DNA of 64,000 bases from Cyclina sinensis (Eukaryota > Mollusca > Bivalvia > Venerida > Veneridae). A model generated the notes under the pieces. That model did not search any database and was not told where the DNA came from. It saw only the letters and a list, made by a program, of their open reading frames with translations. The stretch covers positions 7,481,535-7,545,534 of the forward strand of contig JAAONU010000009.1 in the NCBI GenBank assembly GCA_012932295.1. Direction: 5' to 3'. Below are positions 23,701 to 32,971 of this stretch, piece by piece. Each line of letters opens with the position of its first letter. Position 1 is the first letter of the stretch. The position numbers and the translations under genes were made by a program.

Positions 23701-26700
23701 CGGATTTTGATATCACGTGCAACACATGCTCATCATAGTGGGTTGACGTAACTTAATCAAACCCAGGGTTTCCAAGGTCATAGTCGAGATAGGAAAATGT
23801 AGTATACTACCAGCCTTTATGTTCGTATCCGCTCTGTAACGATGTTTTACATCAAAGGATTCCAGAAATAACTAGGTACAAGAATTAATATGTCGCGAAT
23901 TGCCTACCTATCTGAATCGCCAAGAAATACAGAATTCCACCTACTATACGTTTGATTCAGCTCTGTTACTCATTGATGATTTACAGGATTTTAGAATTAA
24001 TTTGGCAGAACAGTTCTTTATATTCAGACAAAGGGTAGCCAAGTATCCTTATGTTGGTCTCTCCATCGTCTCTGCCGCTAAGTCATATTAGTTCGTACAT
24101 TTAATTTTGTGTCAGCTCTTAATTTTATTAGTTAAAACAGTCTTTAAATAAAAGAAACAAATATTTACCAAATTTAGCTTATGTATTGCAAATGTTCATC
24201 CTTCTGTCTGTCTGACTGTTCTCTGCACAGCCAAATGAAATACAGTTCTGCATACCTGTATGTTTGTGTTGACTGTGAAACATTTAGGAAGAAAGCATTG
24301 TTTGATGTGCAACCGTCTATCTTCATTTAACATTCTCGTCTTCATAGAACCCTCTTGACTTCAAAGAACACTCTCGCCTTCTTCGAACACTTTTGTCTTC
24401 ATAGAACACTCTTGTCTTCATAGAACACACTCGTCTTCATAGAACACTATCGTCTTCATAGAACACTCTTGTCTTCAAAGAACATTCTTGTCTTTATAGA
24501 ACACTCTCGTCTTCATAGAACACTCTCGACTTCATAGAACACTCTCGTCTTCATAGAACACTCTCGTCTTCATAGAACAATCTCGACTCCATAGAACACT
24601 CTCGTCTTTATAGAACACTCTCGTCTTCATAGAACACTCTTGTCTTCATAGAACACTCTCGTCTTTGAAGAACACTCTCGTCTTTATAGAACACTCTCGT
24701 CTTTATAGAACACTCTCGTCTTCCTAGAACACTCTCGACTTCATAGAACACTCTCGACTTCATAGAACACTCTCGACTTCATAGAACACTCTCGTCTTCA
24801 TAGAACACTCCCGTCTTCATAGAACAATCTCGACTCCATAGAACACTCTCGTCTTTATAGAACACTCTCGTCTTTTTAGAACACTCTCGTCTTTATAGAA
24901 CACTCTTGTTCTCATAGAACATTCTCGTCTTTATAGAACACTCTTGTTCTCATAGAACATTCTCGTACTTCATAGGACACTCTCGTCTTCATTTAACATT
25001 CTCGTCTTCATAGAACCCTCTTGACTTCAAAGAACACTCTCGCCTTCTTCGAACACAATTGTCTTCATAGAACACTCTTGTCTTCATAGAACACACTCGT
25101 CTTCATAGAACACTCTTGTCTTCAAAGAACATTCTCGTCTTCATAGAACACTCTCGTTTCCATAGAACACTCCCGTCTTCGTAGAACACTCCCTAGCTAA
25201 ATGAAAGTGACTGTGTATGAGATCAAGCATAGTTTTTGTATAATGTTTTAAGAAAATATATATGTTGCATCTAATCTAAATGGTGGATTCCAGGTCCTGT
25301 TCAAAGAAGGACTTCAAAATGAATTGTTTTGGACGTTATTTTGTAAGAGTATATTTTATAATCAGACAAACCTATTTGATAGCTTTGTGTATTAAAAGAC
25401 TCTTTGTTGTCAAGTCTCATTTTTTTTGCATATTAATGAGTCATGAGCAAATTTTTAAACCTAGCAACAGTCATTATTTTATTTTCATGCACATGGGAAA
25501 ACCTCAGCTTAAGAACTTGACATGTTGTGTGATCGAGTAAGAAAGGTCATGTTTCCTCAAATTATATAAGTTTATAACCGTTGATGCTGGTCCTAAGACT
25601 TTCAGAAAAGTTTACTACGAAATTACAATACTTCACGGTCAAAAGATATACATAAAGTTACGGAATACCGTTAGGGCCATCGTGGTTAGACGTTATAATC
25701 CGGAGGGCGACAATGCGATAGTGCGATAATGCGATGGCGACAGTGCGATAATGCGATGGCGACAGTGCGATAACGCGATAATGCGATAGTCATCGCATCA
25801 TTGCATTGTAGCCATCGCACTATCGCATTGTCGCCATCGCATTATCGCGTTTTCGCATTGTCGCCATCGCATCATTGTCGCCATCGCATTATCGCACTAT
25901 CGCATTGTCGCCCTCTGGATTATAACGTCTAAGCACGATGGCCCTAACGGTATTCCGTATTATAAAGCCATCCATTTTATGTTTCTGCAATTGCTTTTAT
26001 TTCGTAAAAATCGCTTGTGTACAAAAAACGATTTGCGCATGTGTACCGGAAGGCGATAGTTGACAATGCGATAGTGCGATAACGCGACAATGCGATAGTG
26101 CGATAACGCGACAATGCGACAATGCGATAGTGCGATGGCAACAGTGCGATAATGCGATGGCGACAATGCGATAGTGCGATGGCGACAGTGCGATAATGTG
26201 ATGGCGACAGTGCGATAATGCGATGACGACGGTACGATAATGCGAAAAAGCGATAGTGCGATAAGGCGACAATGCGATAGTGCGATTGCGACACTGCGAT
26301 GATGCGATGGCGACAGTACGATATGACCATTGCATTGTCGCCGTCGTACTGTCGTGTTATCGCATTTTCGCCATCGCATTATCGCACTGTCGCCATCGCA
26401 TTATCGCACTATCGCATTGTCGCCCTCTGGATTATAACGTCTAACCACGATGGCCCTAACGGTATTCCGTATAAAGTGGCGGCGTATATGTAGTTTTCGT
26501 TTCCTTCAGTAATTTGTGCATGTCCTATAGTGACTATATGACATAATAGGTTAAACTGAGTGCAGTAAAAAAATGCCTAATTCGAAGAAGATTTATCAAT
26601 GACATCGGAACATAACAAAATCCGAAATTTGTTTAAAACGATAAGACGTTTAAAGAAAATGCAATATCAATGAACTAATGACTCTGAAGCGCAGTTTTCA

Positions 26701-29700
26701 GTGTTTGTTTTGCAAGGGCTTCCTTCTAGGAAATCAGAGTTCAATGTAAGAAAACACAGTATAAAGGACGACAGGACACTATATCTGTTTATCAAATGAT
26801 ATTACATGAATGTTATCCGGAAAGCAACTTTATCGAGCAAGTAATGTGTCCGTATGTGTAACCAAGAGCAGTTGAAACTATAAATCTAAATAGTACCTAA
26901 TGCTTACCTTTGACCTTTTAGTGCATTGAACTTTAGGCTACAAACCTGGTTCAAACAGCCTGCAATAATAACCATTTATACAATGTTATCTTACAATCAG
27001 TTTGTGCATAGCAGACAAATAGCTTAGAAAAGCCTTAGTGCATTTTTTTTTCAAAACCATTTCAAAATCCATCAAACCATTACATGTCTCGAAATATCAT
27101 GTTGGTCTTATATTTTCCTTTTTACAAATAACAGCTTGTCCTGACCTCATCATGCTCAAGACAAGCCATGTTACTTTCATATAACAACTTTCTGTGACCT
27201 TGATACTTCTTTTGGTTAAACTCAACACCGTTTTAACTACATCTGTAACAGGTTACTTAAAACCCTTTTCAAATATAATGACGTTGTGGTCTGGACATAA
27301 ATATTAAACCCTTTTTACAATCTACGACTTCAATTAAAAAAGAGTTGCTTTTGCCTGGAGTGACGATCGAACTAAGTAGTTTGAAAGTCCCTCTAAATAG
27401 AACAAAGTAATCGCCAGAACAATAAAATGCACATTGACAGACACATGTATGTTCATACATGCACTGAAGCGAAGACGTCGAACCGTCAGCTGTAGGGTGG
27501 CTTTATTTAGCTATCGCAATCTGACTCAGACAAAAACTGAAATTAATTTAATTATGTATATAGATTTAAAAGCCAGAAGGAGCAGAATATCGTATACTTT
27601 CATCGTGGACAGTTTTTAAAAGACATATATTATTTTTAACTGAAACAAAGATTGTAAGAATTGTTGATGTTCCCGGAAGAGTCAACCAATTGAATTCGAT
27701 TGTTTTGGTGCGTACTGTTTTGTACTTACGTATCAAACATTTTTTCAGCTTGTCCAGCATTATCAGCTCCAACAAATGGTGACGTAAATCCGTCAACTGG
27801 TTTTACATCTGGAGATCAAGCAACATACAGCTGTAACCAAGGATATGCTTTATTTGGATCGAATCTAACTACTTGTGGCTCAGATGGAAATTGGGAAAAT
27901 TCAGCGCCGACTTGTGTACCTGTCGACTGTGGGACACTTTCTAATCCCTCTGATGGCACAGTAACATATTCATCATCTACCTTTGGTTCTGAGGCAATCT
28001 ATGATTGCAATAGTGGTTACACAATGAGTGGTTCGTCTTCGACTAATTGTGGCTCCGATGGAAATTGGGACAATTCAGCGCCGACATGTGTACCTGTCGA
28101 CTGTGGGATACTTTCTAATCCCTCTGATGGCACTGTAACATATTCATCATCGACCTTTGGTTCTCAGGCAGTTTATGATTGCAATAGTGGTTACACAATG
28201 AGTGGCTCGTCTACGATAAATTGTGGCTCCGATGGAAATTGGGACAGTTCAACACCGACCTGTGTACCTGTCGACTGTGGGGCACTTTCAAATCCCTCTG
28301 ACGGCACTGTTACATTCTCATCAACTAATTTTGGTTCTCAGGCAGTCTATGATTGCAAAAGTGGTTACACAATGAGTGGTTCGTCTTTGACAACTTGTGG
28401 TTCAGGTGGAAACTGGGATAGTTCAGCACCGACCTGTGTACCTGTAAACTGTGGGGCACTTTCTAATCCTTCTAATGGCACTGTTACATATTCATCAACT
28501 ATCTTTGGTTCTCAGGCAATCTACGATTGTAATACTGGTTACACAGTAAGTGACCGGTCTTCGACAACTTGTGGCTCTGATGGAAACTGGAATAGTTCAG
28601 CACCAACCTGTGTTCCTGTAATCTGTGGGGCACTTTCTAATCCTTCTTATGGCACTGTTACATATTCATCAACTACCTTTGGTTCTCAGGCAATCTATGA
28701 TTGCAATACTGGTTACACAATGAGTGGCTCGTCTTCTTCAACCTGTGGTGCGGATGGAAACTGGAACAGTTCAGCCCCAACGTGCATACCTATCGACTGT
28801 GGAGCACTGGCTGATCCTTCAAATGGCTCTGTTGCTTTTTCGGACACATTGTACAGTGCTAAAGCTAACTACACATGTAACCCGGGCTACTCACTTGTCG
28901 GGTCAAGCTCTAGAACATGTCATTCAAATGGAACATGGGTGTCTGCTGAACCTAACTGTGTGTCTATTGGTAATGTACAGCATTTTCTTTAATTTACTTT
29001 GTGCTAAAAACATGTATACGAAAGAGGATCTTGTAAAAATGTTCTGTGTATTGCAAGTATATAACTGATCTTTACTACGGAGGCTTAGAACTCTAGGATT
29101 TTCAACAATGTCAATATTTGTAAGTACTTGTAAATCGACTGCTTAAAAAGTATGAACAAAATTTATTGGACCGTCATGTAATTTGATTAGTATTTCAATG
29201 TTCCGTCTTTTGTGGAATCACTACAAATTGTATAAGAATAAAGAGTCTAAAAGATCCATAATCTCTTTGTGTTCACATAAGAATGTTTTTCACCAATATT
29301 TTACATCTTATTCTTTTATAGACTGTGGACCTCTGGTCAACCCAGTTAATGGGACTGTTCAGACAACAGGAGGAACCAAATTCGGCAGTACAGCTACATT
29401 TACTTGTGGCGCCGGGTTTGTCCTTTCGCATACCGCTCCTAGAATCTGTCAAGGGAATTCATTGTGGTCTAATACAAGCCCAACTTGTATTATTCCAGGT
29501 ACAATAATAAATAGTTATATTATTTTTATATTATATTATTCTAAAATATATAATATTATTATACTTTAAGCGAGTACATCAGAACAATTCTATATTTCAG
29601 GGAATCAGCTTGAAAAATATCTTATGAAAATATCCTGTACAGGTTTTGTGTAAAATCTAAAAGCAGAAAAGGCATAGTTCATTTATTTTATTTACAAAGA

Positions 29701-30473
29701 TTCCAGTCGTCGTGTGTTCTTTTCAAATATAGTAAACGAAAAATATCTTCCATGCGTTTAATACCATTAAAATTGTAATTATCTTATTTTGTTATTATAA
29801 CTATACGTTCTACAAAGTTACTAATTGTAAAGTAAGTGTAAATAAACTCCAAGAAAACCACGATCAAATTCAAGAGTAAGAGCAGATTTTGATTTCGAAA
29901 AGAATGTATACAATATATGCAAGTGTTGACAAATTGTTTTGTATTATCTCCCAGACTTTTTCATTGGTGGCTACGAATCATGTTTATATCGAGGCAACTA
30001 TTGCAAGTGTCCATTTTCAAGTGGAACCCACTATATAGTTTATACATTTTTACTTGGAATACTTCTTTAAGAATGATATCGGAAAAAAGTCAGAAGTTTA
30101 CGAACTAGCGAAATATTAAGGGTTAACCAAACTAGCAGCTAAAAACTAAATTATGATGCATTTTTCAGGTGCTGTAACAACGCCTGCTCCAGAACCTCAA
30201 ATTCTTTACATCATGCCCTGTATTTGTTACAAGAATAAGACATTTGTGAATTTGACACAGGAAGAAATTATTCAACGACTCATCACAGAAACACAGATCG
30301 ACACAAAAGGCACCACACTAGCACTAAGTAAACTGCAAAGCAGGTCTGATTCGCGTACCTCTTCTAAAATGATTGGCCTTGTGGCGATTATAGTTTTGTC
30401 GGTTATCGGCGGGTTGATATTGTGTTGTGATATGATCACAATACGTGCCAGCATAGAAAGACTGTCAGTCTAA
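20652..30473 (+). CDS. Eight-sushi type I membrane receptor-like protein, six exons
   Basis: Six exons join in one frame: 20652-20703, 22304-22573, 22770-23021, 27749-28969, 29322-29498 and 30169-30473. All five introns are GT-AG and phase 1, and the exon lengths sum to 2,277 nt (758 residues plus stop). Exon 1 encodes a signal peptide (hydrophobic core VAVIFLTLF). Exons 2 and 3 (residues about 18-191) form two Cys-rich segments that could be PAN/apple-like. Exon 4 (192-598) holds seven sushi/CCP domains and exon 5 (599-657) an eighth. Exon 6 holds a juxtamembrane module, a transmembrane helix (about 726-747) and an 11-residue cytoplasmic tail. Sushi domains generally bind proteins or glycans, as in complement regulators and cell-adhesion receptors; the ligand here is unknown. 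The extracellular face should be disulfide-rich and N-glycosylated. With so short a tail, signalling would need a partner. A paralogue lies at 37224-42797. Either in-frame ATG (20652 or 20655) could start it; a non-coding 5' exon upstream is possible. Confidence 0.85.
21140..21500. repeat. AT-rich tandem repeat in intron 1
   Basis: A 130-140-bp AT-rich module with 'CTTAATAATTTNATTTCTG', 'GTCAATTTGTATCGTAT' and 'TATTTGTNNCTANTACTGAT' recurs two to three times with small differences. It has no coding potential. Confidence 0.5.
22304..23021 (+). other. Exons 2 and 3: tandem Cys-rich, possibly PAN/apple-like segments
   Basis: Exon 2 (22304-22573, 90 codons) opens with closely spaced cysteines (CSDCETASC, CYNC) and contains YIQSTGQCTMARSTC and LFFKTC. 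Exon 3 (22770-23021, 84 codons) contains YSCLSKCLPPSQDCTVSYY, CYVFTTNCGGTC and VYTVTC. A tyrosine before a short turn and a cysteine (TGQC; DDCYVF), with a terminal cysteine pair, recalls PAN/apple folds, but similarity is weak and the assignment is tentative. Both exons are clearly conserved in the paralogue (37894-38157 and 38656-38914). Confidence 0.6.
24322..25196. repeat. 19-bp minisatellite (ACACTCTCGTCTTCATAGA)
   Basis: About 45 head-to-tail copies of a 19-bp unit with consensus ACACTCTCGTCTTCATAGA fill the block; variants include GACTT for GTCTT and TTTAT for TTCAT. A longer-range copy is visible: the opening (ATTTAACATTCTCGTCTTC then AACCCTCTTGACTTC, near 24327) recurs near 24992. 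It lies in intron 3 of the eight-sushi gene. Confidence 0.9.
25659..26471. mobile_element. Compound palindromic foldback element rich in GCGATA
   Basis: The outer ends are perfect inverted repeats (TACGGAATACCGTTAGGGCC... / reverse at 26452-26471) flanked by a 6-bp direct repeat TAAAGT (25653-25658 and 26472-26477), which I read as the target duplication. Inside is a first near-palindrome (25659-25959), closed by the same terminal sequence, and a second GCGATA block (26050-26471) closed by it again. The interior is built of GCGATAATGCGAT, GCGATAGTGCGAT and GCGATGGCGACA units and their complements. Long open frames here (Ser/His/Arg-rich) are artefacts of the repeat. Confidence 0.8.
27749..28969 (+). 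other. Exon 4: seven sushi/CCP domains in one exon
   Basis: Seven consecutive domains of about 58 residues each have the four-cysteine sushi pattern with the conserved tryptophan (C-x-LSNPS-DGTV ... FGSQA-YDC ... GY ... TC-GSDGNW ... PTC). Domains 2-6 are nearly identical at protein level (for example GALSNPSDGTV, SGYTMSGSSSTTC) and clearly share DNA repeats of about 174 nt, whereas domains 1 and 7 are more diverged. Sushi domains usually sit one per exon; here the array arose by in-exon amplification. The paralogue has no equivalent exon. Confidence 0.9.
29322..29498 (+). other. Exon 5: membrane-proximal sushi domain
   Basis: A single sushi domain (DCGPLVNPVNGTV ... FGSTATFTCGAGF ... CQGNSLWSNTSPTC) lies in its own phase-1 exon. 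It is the domain shared with the paralogue (41038-41211, DCGPLENPLHGAV), so it probably represents the ancestral architecture. Confidence 0.88.
30169..30473 (+). other. Exon 6: juxtamembrane module, transmembrane helix and tail
   Basis: After a Thr/Pro linker the exon encodes YIMPCICYKNKTFVNLT, an acidic/amphipathic helix (QEEIIQRLI), a Ser-rich turn (SKLQSRSDSR), then the hydrophobic segment MIGLVAIIVLSVIGGLILCC and the tail TIRASIERLSV before TAA at 30471. The module is the best conserved part of the two paralogues. I recall similar C-termini in other predicted molluscan surface proteins but know of no named domain. Confidence 0.85.
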
Positions 30474-30548
30474 AATAAACAGATTAAAAGGTATTAAATT
30501 AGAAATGAGAGTTCAACAATGCATTTATTTTACTTGGAATAAAATAAA
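30474..30548 (+). terminator. Candidate poly(A) signals of the eight-sushi gene
   Basis: AATAAA occurs at 30474-30479, directly after the stop, and twice more at 30538-30548. The latter pair would give a more usual 3' untranslated length. Cleavage position cannot be told from sequence. Confidence 0.4.
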
Positions 30549-32416
30549 TTTGCAAATCTATGTTTTATTCTTCATTATTCTTGCATATCAGACAGGATTT
30601 GTTACTGTTTACACCGGTGTTAGAAAAACCCATCTTACAGAGCCTCGTTACCTCCTTAAACAGTTACCCTCGAGACGGATATTCCCGTCTGTACCCGCAA
30701 CCAGTCTAAGATTCTTATAATCTTTGATTTGTTACAGATAGCCTTAGTAGATATATGATGAAACTTCTTACAGAATTTACTGAAAACAAGCTGACTGTCC
30801 AAGAGACAAATAAACAAGATGGAACATAGATATATAGATATTTTTCACGTCTGATTTGGATATAAAATTACAATAACATAACAATCCAGCATAGTTCGTT
30901 TGTTTGTTTACTTTTAGATCACCAAAGTGATGCTCTGTGTGAGCTTTTGTGATGGTCTGATGTCTGTCGCCCGTCGTCAACAATTTACCTTGTTAACAAT
31001 CTAGAGAGCACATTTGTTACCAAGTCTTAATAAAACTTGCTCAGAATGTTAACTTCGATGTTATCTCGAAGATTGTGAAACTAGGTAATACAGCATCAGA
31101 ATCTAGGTCATGAAACAATTCAAAGGAAAATCTTGTTGACAGTCCACATTTTGAATAAAAATTTCATTATTTTTAGTCAAAATATTTATCTTGGTGATCT
31201 CTAAGTCGAGTTTAATATCGGTCATAATGATGTAAAAAACGTACTTAAATCCAAGAAAAATCTTTTTAACGCTTTAGAGGCCACATTTTGAAGTCAGTCA
31301 TTATAATATGATTTTTAGTAACAATGTTTTTACTGATATTTAGTAGAGTTCGAATATGAGTTATCTAGAACAAAGAAAAAAAAGTCACTGGCTTAAATTA
31401 ACAGAAATTCTTATAAACGTTCTAGAGAGAACATTTTTAAGACAGCCATCTCGAATATCAGTCACTATGTTTCTGTTGATATTCTTAAATCAAGTTTGAA
31501 TAAGAGTCACCTTGGGTCAAAAACCAAGTCACTGGCTTATCACTCTAGAATTTAGATTTTTTAGTGAATCATTATGATTTTAGTGAAAATGTTTGTGTTG
31601 ATGAAATTCTTGAATATGGATTGTCATCTTGCGTACAAAAACGAGGTCACCGACTTAGATCAAATGAAAATCTTGCAAACACTCTAGAAGTCATAGTTTG
31701 AATTCAGTTATCATGATTTTATGTTTGTCTTGGTGATATCTACGTCAGAAATTGGTTATGGGTTATCACAGGTCAAAAACTAGGCCAATGGCTTAAATCA
31801 AAGAAAAATATTGTAAATGCTCAAGAAGCCACAGTTCGAGCTCGCGTCATCAAGATTTTTTGCTCACCTGAGCAATGCTCAGGGAGAGCGTTTAGTCATT
31901 CCTCTTGTCTAACATATTTTGTAAGCAATTTTTAATCTTAAGTTGTGATGTTCAATGACATCTCAGCGTTTTTCTTAAATAAAATATCTGAGTTGAAATA
32001 TTGATTGTCTTTGTTACTTGAATCAAATAATGCATAGCATATATTTTCTGGACCACTTTTGTCCACAGAACAATGGATTTTTTATTTGAATATAAATCAC
32101 TTTATGACATGGTGAAATATGAAGACATGACTTTTGTTTTCGCTGCTTCAGAACCTCTTAACTTTTATGTCATACCTAAGATTTGCTTTACAGATAGAAA
32201 TTCTAACAAAAGACACTAAAATTGGCCAACTTGCAGTTCCCTAGCTTTAAATTAACTACAAACATATCTGATTTACTTATGTCTTCAAAATAACTGGGCT
32301 GTTTCGATAGTAGTTAAATCGATTAATGGCGGACCGATTTTGTGTGACCATAAGTGCTAGAATAAGAAGGTTACACGACTAGACATGCAGTACTTATTAG
32401 TGAGAAAAAATATACA

Positions 32417-32629
32417 TTTACCCTTACCATGCTAAATATCTAAAATGGACATGTCCACCTTTCAATTTAGACATATCCATTGATTGTTTATAGGGGTGCT
32501 TATTGAAAATTTACTGACTGAATGGCGAACAGTGCAGACCATGATCAGACTGCACGGATGTGCAGGCTGATCTTGGTCTGCACTGTTTGCAAAGGCAGAG
32601 TCAAATGCCTCCAGCAAGGTAAGGGTTAA
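32417..32629. mobile_element. CTTACC/GGTAAGG-ended MITE, copy-2 specific
   Basis: The insert runs from TTTACCCTTACCATGC to CCAGCAAGGTAAGGGTTAA, an imperfect terminal inverted repeat. Internally GTGCAGACCATGATCAG and CTGATCTTGGTCTGCAC form a long hairpin. Copy 1 has an uninterrupted site at about 1395-1412, so the insertion post-dates the duplication. I recall this hairpin element as common in clam genomes. Confidence 0.75.
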
Positions 32630-32782
32630 TATCGTAATCAAAAGCTGTATAGTTTGGAAAGCTGGAAAACTGTTAAAGATGAAAAAAAATCTTGTGTTGC
32701 TTAGCTACAAATCAAATCACTCACATCGCAAATAAAACAAATTCATTTGTAAATTGCACACGGCGTTGATGGGAGTAGGTGA

Positions 32783-32971
32783 GGTGAGTAAGGTACTCAG
32801 TTCCTGTTTATTAAGTCGAGCCCTGTCATTATAATTTCTTTTACAGGTGAATAAGGTACTCCGTTCCTGTTTATTAAGTCGAGCCCTGTCATTATAATTT
32901 CTTTTACAGGTGAGTAAGGTACTCCGTTCCTGTTTATTAAGTCGAGCCCTGTCATTATAAATTTCTTTCTG
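32783..32971. repeat. 63-bp tandem triplication
   Basis: Three copies of a 63-bp unit (GGTGAGTAAGGTACTC ... GAGCCCTGTCATTATAATTTC) start at 32783, 32846 and 32909. Copy 1 of the segmental duplication has a single diverged unit near 1559-1621, so the expansion is recent. Minus-strand open frames across it merely translate the repeat. Confidence 0.9.

Noticed and set aside
24322..25196. Regular short repeats resembling a CRISPR array
   Set aside because: Units are contiguous with no unique spacers and the context is eukaryotic; it is a minisatellite.
25960..26493. Several overlapping open frames of 60-140 codons rich in Ser, His, Arg and Ile
   Set aside because: They translate the GCGATA repeat in three frames; no start context, domain or codon bias.
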